The notes under the pieces are model-generated. The model was not told the origin of the DNA. It searched no databases and saw only the letters and a list, made by a program, of their open reading frames with translations. A stretch of 56,854 nucleotides of DNA from positions 1 through 56,854 of the forward strand of contig DAIDHM010000127.1 of assembly GCA_027459705.1 (NCBI GenBank), written 5' to 3'. The translations under genes were made by a program, and so were the position numbers. Source of the stretch: Ktedonobacteria bacterium (GTDB lineage Bacteria > Chloroflexota > Ktedonobacteria > Ktedonobacterales > JACDGC01). Below are positions 37,958 through 46,986 of this stretch, piece by piece (positions within the stretch are counted from its first letter, which is position 1; each line of letters opens with the position of its first letter).

Positions 37958-38566
37958 TCAATTCCCTCCGTTGGTGGTCGTGGCTGTCGCGCTACCGGTG
38001 GTCGTCGTGCCACCGCTGCCAGTAGCTGTCGTGCCACCGCTGCCAGTGGCTGTCGTGCCACCGCTACCAGTGGCTGTCGTGCCGCCGCTACCAGTGGCTG
38101 TCGTGCCGCCGCTACCAGTGGCCGTCGTGCCGCCGCTACCAGTGGCCGTCGTCGTGAGATCGGCGGTTGTGGCGGCTACCTGGGTAATATTGTTGACATC
38201 GATAGGTTGGCCATTGACCGTGACGGTGACGCTTGATCCGCTCACGGACATCACCGAGACCATGCCAGTTACGGTCTGGCCATTGACTGACCCAACGACG
38301 GCCTTTCCAATCAGCGAAGACGCGAGATTCTCTTGTTGCGCGACCAGGCCCTGTTGAGCAAACTGAGTCTGATTGAGTTGCGCGAGTTGAGCGATCATAT
38401 CTTTGCCGTCCATCGGCTGCGTTGGATCCTGGTTCTGCATCTCCGCGATCAACAACTGGAGAAAAGCATTGGCGCCAAGTTGATTTGTCGGATCAAGCGA
38501 AGATCCTGACGAGGATCCAGAACTGGTAGGGGAACTATACGTCGTGCCCCCAATCGGACTGCTCAT
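37958..38566 (-). CDS. flgD: Flagellar hook assembly (cap) protein FlgD with a C-terminal tandem repeat
   Basis: 202 residues from ATG 38566, AAGGAGGAG upstream. The FlgD N-terminal domain is clear: NQLGANAFLQLLIAEMQNQDPTQPMDGKDMIAQLAQLNQTQFAQQ, followed by SSLIGKAVVGSVNGQTVTG. It caps the growing hook. The usual C-terminal Ig/tudor-like domains are mostly replaced: after VTVNGQPIDVNNITQVA comes six copies of an eight-residue unit ATGSGGTT (24 bp each, 38004-38147), ending TATTTNGGN. Such a tail is foreign to FlgD family proteins I know. The start overlaps nothing; fliK ends 23 bases earlier. Confidence 0.9.
   Translation of the reverse strand: MSSPIGGTTYSSPTSSGSSSGSSLDPTNQLGANAFLQLLIAEMQNQDPTQPMDGKDMIAQLAQLNQTQFAQQGLVAQQENLASSLIGKAVVGSVNGQTVTGMVSVMSVSGSSVTVTVNGQPIDVNNITQVAATTADLTTTATGSGGTTATGSGGTTATGSGGTTATGSGGTTATGSGGTTATGSGGTTTTGSATATTTNGGN
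38004..38147. repeat. Six tandem 24-bp units in flgD
   Basis: Unit GTCGTGCCACCGCTGCCAGT plus four bases, on the plus strand; neighbouring units differ by zero to one or two bases, with changes accumulating stepwise along the array. Encodes ATGSGGTT six times. Confidence 0.95.
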
Positions 38567-38589
38567 CGTGCGTGTCTCCTCCTTGCGTT

Positions 38590-40515
38590 TCACGCGTTGT
38601 AATTGACCGGGTGGCCCGGTGCCGCCGGTTGGCCCGGTGCCGCTACGGGTGAAGCGGTTCCCGCGGACTCGCTCGCGCTACCGAGCACACCAGCACCAGG
38701 AATGGTTGTGGGTTGTCCGACTGGCACCCCCGTCGCAGATGGCACTGAGGTGGCACTGGCACCGGGCCACCCGACGGGCCATCCAGCAGACCTCCCGGTC
38801 TGCTGGGTGATCCCGCCGATCGCCGTCGCAGATGGCTCCGGCTGATACTCAGATTGGGAGCCACCGGAGCCATCGCGTCCTGCCGAGGACCTCCCGCCGG
38901 TACCGGACCCTCCACCAGAACCATCCGCGGTCACCATCACCGACGCGTCGCCTGTGGTGCTATGCGCAGCCAGCGCATCGCGGATTGTCTGTTGATGGGC
39001 GGTCAGTAATGCCGCCGCCGCGTGTGTCGACGGCGTCAGTTGCGCGCTCAGCGCACCCTGCGCGTCGCGGCGTATAGTCACCTGGATTTGGCCCAGCGCG
39101 GGCGGACTCAGTCGGAGACGCATCTCCGTCGAGTCGCCACGCTGGAGAAGTACTGCCTGATGCACGATCATTTGGGTGAGGGGGTCAGCACCAGTGTCGC
39201 CGACATTACCAGAGACTCCGTCTGTCGACGCCGTGGTCGGCGTTGGCGCGGTCGACAACCCGATGGTGACCTGCTGTGGTCGCGACGCGTCGCTTGACAG
39301 CAATGGACCCAAATGGGTCGTCGCGCCCTTAGCGCGACTCGAGCTTGCACTAGTGTCACCGCTCATCCCTGAACTGGCATCAGTGTTGGCCGCTCCTGCC
39401 GCCAGCAAAGTCGAGAGCGGAGAAGCGGGATCGTTGCCAATCTGGTTGCTACCTAGCGATGCACTTGCAGCCCCGGAAACTCCGGTGCCTGCGGATCCTC
39501 CGAAGGCGCTGGCGGGTCCGGTGAACATCGGTGCCACCGGCGCGGTGAGGCCAGGTGTTTGCCCGGCGGCCAGTTGAACCTGGCCAGCGACTGGAGGCGC
39601 CAGTGCTGTCTGCCCAACTGTCATGGCCAACGCCACCGGCGCGGTTACGCCACCAGACCTTCCGCCGAGTGCGGTGGCATCGACCACCCCAGTCGCGGCA
39701 GAAGAGGGCGCGTCACGCGCCCGTTGTTGGCCTGTGGCACCTGGAACACCGGCAACAACAGCCGCGACATTCGGCCCTGGGGGCAAAGCGAGAGCCGGAA
39801 GGTCCAGTGCCGCCGGAAAGGTTGGTGCCGCCGGAAAGGCTGGTGTCGATTGAGCGCCCGCGCCACCTGCCACCAACAGCGCGCCTGAGGTCGCGCTGGC
39901 AACAGGCCAGCCTGCCCCTGGTTGCCCACCACTGGGCCCACCCGACCCTGCTACTGCTTCGCCATAGGCACCAGACCTTCCAGACGCGCCAGGGATAGCG
40001 GGAGTTGGAGGCAAGGGTAGCGCTGACCCGGTCGTCATAGGTTGGAATGGCAGAGAGATCATCAGAGGTATCTGACCGTAGAAAGGCTGGAGACTGGTAT
40101 CGTGGTGTGTCGAATTCGACCCCGTCGATGATGGCGCGACTATCGGGAGGCCGCTGGTCCCAGCGGATAACCCGGCCATCAGGGGATCAAGAGCAGCATT
40201 GGGTCCCAGAGCGCCTCCATTGAGTGTGGACGTGGGTGCTCCGGATTTTCCGGTGGCACTGGCGCTGGTACCGGTACCGGGCCACCCGGCGGGCCACCAA
40301 CCTGGCGACATAGCGCCAGCCGTCGTCGGGATTGGCGCAAGCATCTGGTCCGTAGAGCCAACCGGACTGACACCGGGTGCGCCTGCCACATCGCCCATTA
40401 CCTGGGTAAACCCCTGGCCGTCACCTGAGAATCCCGGTGTCGTCCCCGTGGATGGTGCAGTGGATGCTGGCTCAGGAGCGACCGGTCCACCTGAATTTAC
40501 AATCGCCATGGACAT
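38590..40515 (-). CDS. fliK: Flagellar hook-length control protein FliK
   Basis: 641 residues from ATG 40515 (GGATGG eight bases upstream; alternatives at 40527 and 40539 lack a better site). Very rich in Ala/Gly/Pro/Ser/Thr. The only conserved part is the C-terminal Flg_hook domain around residues 460-545: STEMRLRLSPPALGQIQVTIRRDAQGALSAQLTPS, then a helix LLTAHQQTIRDALAAHS. It measures hook length and switches export specificity; flgD and flgE follow directly. The long disordered segments contain at least six blocks of the dispersed 18-bp repeat, more than any other gene here, in both readings (APGHPV, GWPGTG). Confidence 0.8.
   Translation of the reverse strand: MSMAIVNSGGPVAPEPASTAPSTGTTPGFSGDGQGFTQVMGDVAGAPGVSPVGSTDQMLAPIPTTAGAMSPGWWPAGWPGTGTSASATGKSGAPTSTLNGGALGPNAALDPLMAGLSAGTSGLPIVAPSSTGSNSTHHDTSLQPFYGQIPLMISLPFQPMTTGSALPLPPTPAIPGASGRSGAYGEAVAGSGGPSGGQPGAGWPVASATSGALLVAGGAGAQSTPAFPAAPTFPAALDLPALALPPGPNVAAVVAGVPGATGQQRARDAPSSAATGVVDATALGGRSGGVTAPVALAMTVGQTALAPPVAGQVQLAAGQTPGLTAPVAPMFTGPASAFGGSAGTGVSGAASASLGSNQIGNDPASPLSTLLAAGAANTDASSGMSGDTSASSSRAKGATTHLGPLLSSDASRPQQVTIGLSTAPTPTTASTDGVSGNVGDTGADPLTQMIVHQAVLLQRGDSTEMRLRLSPPALGQIQVTIRRDAQGALSAQLTPSTHAAAALLTAHQQTIRDALAAHSTTGDASVMVTADGSGGGSGTGGRSSAGRDGSGGSQSEYQPEPSATAIGGITQQTGRSAGWPVGWPGASATSVPSATGVPVGQPTTIPGAGVLGSASESAGTASPVAAPGQPAAPGHPVNYNA
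38606..38641. repeat. Tandem dimer of the 18-bp repeat at the fliK 3' end
   Basis: ACCGGGTGGCCCGGTGCC and GCCGGTTGGCCCGGTGCC; encodes APGQPAAPGHPV just before the stop. Confidence 0.85.
38758..38795. repeat. Dispersed repeat units within fliK
   Basis: GGCACCGGGCCACCCGAC followed by a related GGGCCATCCAGC unit. Confidence 0.7.
39794..39847. repeat. Three tandem 18-bp units within fliK
   Basis: GCCGGAAGGTCCAGTGCC, GCCGGAAAGGTTGGTGCC and GCCGGAAAGGCTGGTGTC, increasingly decayed. Confidence 0.8.
40255..40302. repeat. Dispersed repeat block in the 5' part of fliK
   Basis: Includes GGTACCGGGCCACCCGGC (40273-40290) with partial units on both sides. Confidence 0.7.
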
Positions 40516-40588
40516 CTGTGGTTCCATCCATTCTCTCATGCGCAGTTATCAATCCACGGGTGGCGTAGACCTCCGCGCGGATCCGTGA

Positions 40589-40969
40589 TCATTGTACGGG
40601 AGCCAATGCCGCCGTGAGCAGGGAGAATTTACCAGAGATCATCTGGCCAGCAGTCTGATAACGCAGCGACGTCTGGGCCATCTCGATCATCTGCTGGTTC
40701 ACATCGACATTGTTGCCGTCGTTGCGCACCTGCAGATCATTGCGAGTGGTTGGCGCGGGCAGGGCGCCTGGCACCACCGCCAGCGGATTGCCGGTGCTCT
40801 GTTGAATCGCCGATTGTAAAGATTGCTCGAAATTGACATCGTGGGTGAGATAGCCAGGCGTATCAACATTGGCAATGTTCGTTGATATGATGTCCTGGCG
40901 TTGCGAAAGGCCGTCCAGCCCATAACTGAGCTGGGCCATGGTCGCGTCGAAGAGCGAAGGGGGTTGCAT
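40589..40969 (-). CDS. flgB: Flagellar basal-body rod protein FlgB
   Basis: 126 residues from ATG 40969, with AAGGAGG upstream. Rod-protein signature LDGLSQRQDIISTNIANVDTPGYLTHDVNFEQSL and the C-terminal NNVDVNQQMIEMAQTSLRYQTAGQMISGKFSLL are those of FlgB. It forms the proximal rod. Usually flgB sits immediately before flgC and fliE; here it is eight genes downstream of flgC, between fliJ and fliK, a rearranged order. Confidence 0.93.
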   Translation of the reverse strand: MQPPSLFDATMAQLSYGLDGLSQRQDIISTNIANVDTPGYLTHDVNFEQSLQSAIQQSTGNPLAVVPGALPAPTTRNDLQVRNDGNNVDVNQQMIEMAQTSLRYQTAGQMISGKFSLLTAALAPVQ

Positions 40970-41007
40970 AGTATCTGCCTCCTTGTAAGTGCCGGATGAG
41001 GACCAGA

Positions 41008-41466
41008 CTAGCGCCGGTCTCCGGCTTCGGGCTGATGCTGGCGCCACCGCGCCAGGGCGATCTCGCCGAGGCGTTCTGTCTCGGCACGTTGCGCGACCTC
41101 TGCGGCCGCTTTCTCCAGGTTTTCGAGATGGCGTTCCAACGCCAGACGATCTTGACTGGCAGCGACACAGGCACTGCGGCTGCTGGCCACGCGCGCGGCG
41201 ATGGTGTCGCGCACGACGCGAACCCTGGTGACCTCCGCCGCCAGCCGCGCGACGCGCATCTGGCCAGACTGAATTGCCAACGCGTGCCAGACTGCCGCGC
41301 GCTGCGCATCTTGCAGTTCGATGAGACCTGCCTGGTGCGCTAATTCCGTCAGCCGGACAATGCCATCGGCCTGTGCCAGTCGTTGTTCCTCACGCGTCAG
41401 CGTAATCTGGCATTGCTCCTCAATGCGTCGACGGTGTTCCAATAGAGTTCGCAGTGGTTGTGACAT
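41008..41466 (-). CDS. fliJ: Flagellar export chaperone FliJ
   Basis: 152 residues from ATG 41466 (AGGAG 11 bases upstream; the upstream TTG at 41508 is unlikely). Entirely helical and charged: SQPLRTLLEHRRRIEEQCQITLTREEQRLAQ, a long coiled coil with heptads to the end, typical for FliJ, which links the export ATPase FliI to the gate. Position directly after fliI supports this, since sequence alone is weak in this family. Confidence 0.75.
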   Translation of the reverse strand: MSQPLRTLLEHRRRIEEQCQITLTREEQRLAQADGIVRLTELAHQAGLIELQDAQRAAVWHALAIQSGQMRVARLAAEVTRVRVVRDTIAARVASSRSACVAASQDRLALERHLENLEKAAAEVAQRAETERLGEIALARWRQHQPEAGDRR

Positions 41467-41521
41467 AGGCGTTTGCACTCCTGGCAGCGATATTTCCGCG
41501 AGATCCAATATTCCCCCGTGT

Positions 41522-43054
41522 TCACTGGATCAGCGACTCAAGGGCGGCGATGGATTGATCGAACCGTGCCAACACGTGTTGATCCTGGCGGCGAAACTCT
41601 AACATGCGCGGCATGATCGCTATGGCGGCATCGACCGCCGGATTGGCGCCGGGCGTATACGCGCCGATCGCGATCAGGTCGCGATTGCGTTCATAGATAG
41701 CCAGGTGTTCGCGAAATTTCGCGGATGCCGCAAGATGAGCGGGACTGACGACATCGGGCATCGTCCGGCTGATACTATGGCTGATGTCGATGGCCGGATA
41801 GAGCGACTCGGCCGCCAATTGACGCGCCAGGACGAGATGACCATCCAGGACACCGCGTACCGTATCCGCGATTGGCTCATTCATATCGTCACCTTCCACC
41901 AGGACGGTATAGATCCCCGTGATCGCCCCCTGACGCGTCCGACCAGCGCGTTCGAGCAATCGCGGCAATGTGGCGAACACACTGGGCGTATAGCCGCGCA
42001 GTGCCGGTGGCTCTCCGGTTGCCAGGCCGATCTCGCGTTGCGCCATCGCCACACGGGTAACGGAATCGATCAAGAGGAGGACATGCAGACCACTATCCCG
42101 CAATTGCTCGGCGATTGAAGTTGCCAACCAGGCAGCTTTTAATCGCAAGAGCGCTGGCTGGTCTGACGTGGAGACGACCAGAACGGACCGGCGCAATCCC
42201 TCTGGGCCGAGATTCTTCTCGATGAAATCTTGCACCTCACGGCCGCGTTCACCGACCAGACCGATGACGATGACATCCGCCGCCGCACCGCGCGCGATCA
42301 TACCCAGCAATGATGATTTGCCGACACCGCTCCCAGCGAAGATTCCCATGCGTTGACCGACCCCCAAAGTCAGCAGGCTATCGATCACGCGGACCCCTGT
42401 GGGGAGCGACGTAGCGATACGCGGCCGATCCAGCGGCGCGGGTGCGGCGGTGGAGCTTGCCACCCAGCGCACGTCGCGCAGTGGTCCCTGGCCATCGATT
42501 GGCCGCCCCAGCGCATCGACGACACGGCCAAGGATGCCCTGACCAGTGGGGACGCGTGGCGGGTGGCGTAGCCGGGTGACTAAGCTGCCAGATTGCATAC
42601 CATGCAGCTCACCCAGCGGCATGACGAGCAGCGCGTCATCACGAAACCCGACTACCTCGGCCAGAACCGGCTCTGGCACTTGCATCATCGGGCCTCCACC
42701 TGCATTGGCGATCTGCTTGGACAAACCGTGATGCGGGCCGCTACTGGGGGCACCGGACCTGCCGGCGGCACCGGACCATCCGGGTGCGTGTGGCACAATC
42801 TGGCAGGTTTCACCGATACTGGCATGCAAACCGCGAACTTCGACGGTCAGCCCGACCGCGCGGGTCACCACCCCACATGGCTCCAATACATCGAGATCGT
42901 GCACAGCGATGCCATAGGGCGCCAGATCGACCACGATATGCGCGTCCCGCGCCAATTCGCGTGGACCTGTCGGCGCATCCGCGACGGAAGCAGCGGACTT
43001 TCCGGACAGATCGGCTGGATAGTCCTTATATGGATGCTGTTCGTTGGAGCTCAT
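41522..43054 (-). CDS. fliI: Flagellum-specific ATPase FliI
   Basis: 510 residues from ATG 43054, overlapping the fliH stop as ATGA, with AAGGAG five bases upstream. F1-ATPase beta-like core: Walker A GIFAGSGVGKSSLLG, Walker B LHVLLLIDSVTRVAMAQREIGLATGEPP, GSITGIYTVLVEGDDMNEPIAD-like switch, and the RTRQGAITG region. It energises export. An extra segment of about 35 residues lies in the N-terminal beta-barrel between IGETCQIVPH and AEVVGFRDD; it includes APGWSGAAGRSGAPSSG, coded by two perfect-spaced 18-bp repeats (42749-42784). The insertion is inside an otherwise conserved enzyme domain. Confidence 0.95.
   Translation of the reverse strand: MSSNEQHPYKDYPADLSGKSAASVADAPTGPRELARDAHIVVDLAPYGIAVHDLDVLEPCGVVTRAVGLTVEVRGLHASIGETCQIVPHAPGWSGAAGRSGAPSSGPHHGLSKQIANAGGGPMMQVPEPVLAEVVGFRDDALLVMPLGELHGMQSGSLVTRLRHPPRVPTGQGILGRVVDALGRPIDGQGPLRDVRWVASSTAAPAPLDRPRIATSLPTGVRVIDSLLTLGVGQRMGIFAGSGVGKSSLLGMIARGAAADVIVIGLVGERGREVQDFIEKNLGPEGLRRSVLVVSTSDQPALLRLKAAWLATSIAEQLRDSGLHVLLLIDSVTRVAMAQREIGLATGEPPALRGYTPSVFATLPRLLERAGRTRQGAITGIYTVLVEGDDMNEPIADTVRGVLDGHLVLARQLAAESLYPAIDISHSISRTMPDVVSPAHLAASAKFREHLAIYERNRDLIAIGAYTPGANPAVDAAIAIMPRMLEFRRQDQHVLARFDQSIAALESLIQ
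42749..42784. repeat. Tandem dimer of the 18-bp repeat inside fliI
   Basis: GGCACCGGACCTGCCGGC followed by GGCACCGGACCATCCGGG; in the fliI frame reads PGWSGAAGRSGAP. Confidence 0.9.
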
Positions 43055-44067
43055 GCGCACTCCTTCAATGGCCAGGCTATCGGCCCCTGCTCATCATTCG
43101 ATATATGGGGAGACTCATGATCCGCAAGCGTCGCGCCTTCATCGGAGACAGGAAGGTCCGATGCGAGCAGCGACCCATCCATCTGCGCAAAGACTTCGCG
43201 CACCAGTGCCAGTAGCGCGGTGGGTTGGCCATCCAAATATTGGGTGCGTGTCTCAATGACACAGCCGCCTCGCTCAATCTGTTCATCCGCCAACAGACGC
43301 AGGAGTCCAGCATCCAACCCACGTTGCGACAACACAACTGACCAGTGTTCGACTAGCAATGGTTGATCCGCGGGATGGACACGTATCGTGGCACTCGCGC
43401 TCTCTTCCATCCGATCGATCAATGTGCTGACGCGACGCGCCAACAAAAGCGGATCGTGCGCGATAGACTCACCAAAGAGCGCATTGGCAACCTCCAGGCT
43501 GAGTTGTGTGAGGGTCGTCCGTGCATCGTGCAGTGCTGTACGGTGATTCCAGCGCGCGCCATTGACCAGGGATGCCAGATGATCGAGCAAGGCGTGATGA
43601 GCCTGGTCAAAGGCCACGCGCCCGTCACGCTCACCCTGAGCAAATCCCGCTTGATACCCGCGCTCACGCGCCGCGGATTCAGCGGCGGCGATACCTGACC
43701 GTGTGCACTCCAACTCAGTCTGACAAGCGGTGAGTCGCGTTTGCCAGAGTGTCGCTTCCTCCGCCACCGCCTGGGCAACGCGCCGCCGGACCGCCGCCTC
43801 TTCCTCGGAGATTGCCTGCGCATCTGCGGAGACATCCTGCGGCATGCCGGAACGTACGCGCCCGGTCGGATGTGGCAAGACAACCGCTTCGAGGTGGGGC
43901 AACAATGGCATTGCGTCACGCCAGGTGCCTGTGGCACGCGTCACCCAGGCTGGCCGTCGGCTGGCCTGGTTCTGATCGTGCTCCGCCTCAGAGGTCAGCA
44001 CCGGCCCTTCCGGCTTGCTCATCTGTCGCGCATCCCAATCGGCGCATTTCTCGATATTCTTCTTCAT
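43051..44067 (-). CDS. fliH: Flagellar assembly protein FliH
   Basis: 338 residues; AAGGTG before the ATG. A variable N-terminus, then an Ala/Glu-rich coiled coil (EEEAAVRRRVAQAVAEEATLWQ through GYQAGFAQGERDGRVAFDQA, with the family's GxxxG-like run), and the conserved C-terminal domain with RVHPADQPLLVEHW and GGCVIETRTQYLDGQPTALLALVREVFAQ. It regulates FliI. The N-terminal SKPEGPVLTSE is coded by a copy of the dispersed repeat (43997-44014). Its stop overlaps the fliI start. Confidence 0.88.
   Translation of the reverse strand: MKKNIEKCADWDARQMSKPEGPVLTSEAEHDQNQASRRPAWVTRATGTWRDAMPLLPHLEAVVLPHPTGRVRSGMPQDVSADAQAISEEEAAVRRRVAQAVAEEATLWQTRLTACQTELECTRSGIAAAESAARERGYQAGFAQGERDGRVAFDQAHHALLDHLASLVNGARWNHRTALHDARTTLTQLSLEVANALFGESIAHDPLLLARRVSTLIDRMEESASATIRVHPADQPLLVEHWSVVLSQRGLDAGLLRLLADEQIERGGCVIETRTQYLDGQPTALLALVREVFAQMDGSLLASDLPVSDEGATLADHESPHISNDEQGPIAWPLKECA
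43997..44014. repeat. 18-bp repeat copy in fliH
   Basis: AGCACCGGCCCTTCCGGC, 16 of 18 as the complement of consensus variants; reads KPEGPVL in frame. Confidence 0.65.
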
Positions 44068-44129
44068 GCGTCACCTTCCCACCTACCTGGGCTGACTGTG
44101 CCGACGAGGGTCTTCCCGTCGGCGCAACC

Positions 44130-45188
44130 CTAGACCATTTCGTTCTCGCCACCACGATTGATGACAATCTCTTCCTGTTCCTCCAGGCGGCGGACGATGC
44201 TCACAATCGACCTTTGCGCGCGACTCACCTGGTCGGCACGCATCGCCCCCATCGTCTCGATCTCATCCTGCAGCATTTCCGCGGCGCGGGTCGACATATT
44301 GCGAAAGATCGCCCGACGCATCTCCTCTTTCGTGCCACGGAGCGCGCGCGCCAGGTCTTTCAGATCCACCTCGCGGATGATACGTTGAATGGCGCGATCT
44401 TCCAGTTTGGCGATATCCTCGAAGACGAACATCTTGGACCGGATCTGATCTGCCAGGTCGGGTGCGGTCGCCTCTAAATGTTCGAGCAACGCGCGCTCTG
44501 TATTGCGATCAGAGCGCATTAGCACCTGCACCAGGAAATCGACGCCGCCCGCACCAGTACCCGTCCGTGTCACGGCGCCTGAGAGCCGTTGTTTCAGCAG
44601 CCCTTCGACTTCGCGCACCACCTCGGGGGGAGTTGGCTCCATAGTCGCGATGCGATACGCAACCTCCACACGCAGATCCGTCTCCAGCCGCTGCAGCATC
44701 TGTGCCGTCAGATCGGGAGCGGTCCGCGACAGGACCAGCGCCACGGTCTGTGGATGTTCGGCATTGAAGAAATCCGCCAATTGATTGCGATCGACATCTC
44801 GCAGGAATTGAAAAGGGGCATTCGCGCCATGCGCATTCAAGCGCTTCAGGACATCTTCGGCGGCGGTCGGGCCCAGGACGCGAGTCAGAATCTCGCGGGC
44901 CGCCTCCAATCCGCCCGAGGCGATGGCGGGACCAACACCTGTGCGCTCCAGGCTCTCTTCCATCACGCGATTGATAACCTGGGGATCGAAGCGTCGCAGG
45001 TTCAACATATCGGAAATCAAACGTTCGACTACTGGTCCAGGGAGATGCTTCAAGACCTCCGCCGAGAGTTCCGGACCCAGGCTAGCCAGCAGCAATGCCG
45101 CCTTCTCGCGCCCAGTCGGCGGTTTATTCGACACATCTGGCATCGTCTGGCCCACGGGGACCAACGCGGTATCGCTCTTGGCTTGCAT
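44130..45188 (-). CDS. fliG: Flagellar motor switch protein FliG
   Basis: 352 residues from ATG 45188 (GGAGAGGGAGAG upstream). Three FliG domains: GREKAALLLASLGPELSAEVLKHLPGPVVERL (N), LADFFNAEHPQTVALVLSRTAPDLTAQMLQRL (middle), and the torque-generating C-terminal MFVFEDIAKLEDRAIQRIIREVDLKDLARALRGTKEEMRRAIFRNMSTRAAEML with the charged residues needed for stator contact. It sits on FliF and determines rotation. Shares the fliF-fliG order of most flagellar operons. Confidence 0.96.
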   Translation of the reverse strand: MQAKSDTALVPVGQTMPDVSNKPPTGREKAALLLASLGPELSAEVLKHLPGPVVERLISDMLNLRRFDPQVINRVMEESLERTGVGPAIASGGLEAAREILTRVLGPTAAEDVLKRLNAHGANAPFQFLRDVDRNQLADFFNAEHPQTVALVLSRTAPDLTAQMLQRLETDLRVEVAYRIATMEPTPPEVVREVEGLLKQRLSGAVTRTGTGAGGVDFLVQVLMRSDRNTERALLEHLEATAPDLADQIRSKMFVFEDIAKLEDRAIQRIIREVDLKDLARALRGTKEEMRRAIFRNMSTRAAEMLQDEIETMGAMRADQVSRAQRSIVSIVRRLEEQEEIVINRGGENEMV

Positions 45189-45309
45189 ATCGCTCTCCCT
45201 CTCCGTTTTACGCCCCACCGACGTTGACCCAGGACGCCAGATACCGCCCCGATTGCCGGATATCAGTTCGAATGCCACAGGATCTGTTTGATGTCCTGTG
45301 CCGTTTCAT

Positions 45310-46986
45310 TCACTCTTCGATGTAACTCAGGATGACATTCGCCAGCACATCGGGGTGTTGCTTGGCTGTCGAGATGAGATCTTCGCGGAGGCTATTGCGG
45401 CGCGCGATCTCGGCCTCAGTCAATTGCCGCTGGCGCGCCTGTTGCAGGCTGTTCCCTGTTTGTCCGCTGGTCAATAGAATCGCCTCGCTCTGACCACCGT
45501 CTCCATCACCAGGCGCGGGGAGAGCGACGGACGGACCAGCCGCTCCAGCGATGCTGGCGCCCGCATTGTTCTCTGGCATGAGCATGACCGTAGTCGACGA
45601 CAGTGCGCGACGAGGACGGCGGGTGGCGCGATACGCGAAGACCAGAAGGGCCAGCGCGACGACCGCAATCAATGCGCCACGCAAATAGAGATCAATCTGC
45701 GCCTGTTGCTGCTGAGTCTTCAAAGCCTGCTGGGCAGCGATGACATTCGATTGATTGAATGGTATCGCCGTGACAGTGATCAGGTCACCGCGCGTCGGAT
45801 CCAGTCCAATGGCATTCGCCACGGCTTGCTGGATTGCGGCGATGGTCGCGGGTGGATACGTGCCGTCCAGGAAGACCGCCACGGTCAGACGCTGCACAGT
45901 ACCGGGCGCTTTCACCAGATGGGAGACCGTCTGGGAGACATTGTAGACCGTGTTCGTGTTCGTCTGGTTATAGGTCGAGCTCCCTGTACCGCCCGTGACT
46001 GTCGGCGTCGGCACCAGATTGCTCCCGGTCCCTGGCGGCCCGCTGGTGGTCGGGCCGGCAGGCCCATTGGAAGTCGTTGAACTGGTTGATTGGCTGGAGA
46101 CCTGGTTGGGTTGCTGCCCATAGGTCGTGCTGTCTTGCTGTAACTGATCCCAATTGAGAGTTGCATTCACACGCACGACAGCTTTGCCGGGCCCCAACAC
46201 CGTCGCCAGCATACTCGAGGCTTCCTGGCTGAGTTGTGATTGATAGGATTGCTGGACGTCCATCGCGGTGCCATACGTGGCAGTGGTGAGGGTTGTGCCC
46301 ACCCCAGACTGTTGCACTTGATCTGAGAGGTTGACGCCATTCGTATCCACAACGGTCACATTTTCGGGCTTCAAGCCCTGCACTGAACTCGCCACCAGGT
46401 GCATAATGGCCATGACCTGGCCGGGATCCAGCTGGGCGCCGGGTTGCATGCCGATCACCAGTGAGGCGGTGGGGTCGGCCTGCGACGAAGTATATAAGGA
46501 GCTTTGCGGCAGGACGATATTGACCCAGGCGCCCGTCACCCCGTGAATCTGCATGATCGTCCGTTCCAGTTCGCCTTCCAGGCCACGCAAATAGTCGAGT
46601 TGCTGGGTGAAATCTGTCATAGTCAGCGGATTGGCTTTGTCAAAGATCTCGAAACCGACGACCCCATTATTCGGTAAACCCGCGCCCGCGAGCATCAGAC
46701 GCGTCTCGCTCACCATGCTCGTCGGCACCAGGATCGCATTGCCATTGTCAGCGAGCTGATAGGGGATCTTGCTGGTCTTCAGCTGAGTGACGATCGCCGC
46801 CGCATCCTGGGTGCTCAGGTTACTAAAGAGCACCCCATAAGAAGTTTGCTGTGACCACGTGGCGAAGAAGAAGATCATGGCGATCAACACCACCGACCCA
46901 ACACCAAGCGCTACTTGCTGCAGACGCGACAAAGTCTGCCAGCGATCACGCGCGCGGGTCGCGAGTGTGGAAGGAGCAGGCAACAT
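45310..46986 (-). CDS. fliF: Flagellar MS-ring protein FliF
   Basis: 558 residues. First membrane segment at about 25-46, YscJ/FliF core (YGVLFSNLSTQDAAAIVTQLKTSKIPYQLADNGNAILVP, ELERTIMQIHGVTGAWVNIVLPQSSLYTSSQADPTASLVIGMQPG, VVDTNGVNLSD), a Thr/Ser/Gly-rich disordered loop around 285-345, a second membrane segment (LRGALIAVVALALLVFAYRATRR, about 435-457) and a C-terminal tail for FliG binding. Forms the ring in the membrane. 121 bases before fliG. Confidence 0.95.
   Translation of the reverse strand: MLPAPSTLATRARDRWQTLSRLQQVALGVGSVVLIAMIFFFATWSQQTSYGVLFSNLSTQDAAAIVTQLKTSKIPYQLADNGNAILVPTSMVSETRLMLAGAGLPNNGVVGFEIFDKANPLTMTDFTQQLDYLRGLEGELERTIMQIHGVTGAWVNIVLPQSSLYTSSQADPTASLVIGMQPGAQLDPGQVMAIMHLVASSVQGLKPENVTVVDTNGVNLSDQVQQSGVGTTLTTATYGTAMDVQQSYQSQLSQEASSMLATVLGPGKAVVRVNATLNWDQLQQDSTTYGQQPNQVSSQSTSSTTSNGPAGPTTSGPPGTGSNLVPTPTVTGGTGSSTYNQTNTNTVYNVSQTVSHLVKAPGTVQRLTVAVFLDGTYPPATIAAIQQAVANAIGLDPTRGDLITVTAIPFNQSNVIAAQQALKTQQQQAQIDLYLRGALIAVVALALLVFAYRATRRPRRALSSTTVMLMPENNAGASIAGAAGPSVALPAPGDGDGGQSEAILLTSGQTGNSLQQARQRQLTEAEIARRNSLREDLISTAKQHPDVLANVILSYIEE

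Noticed and set aside
38004-38147. CRISPR-like array
   Set aside because: Units are directly tandem with no spacers and stay in frame within flgD.
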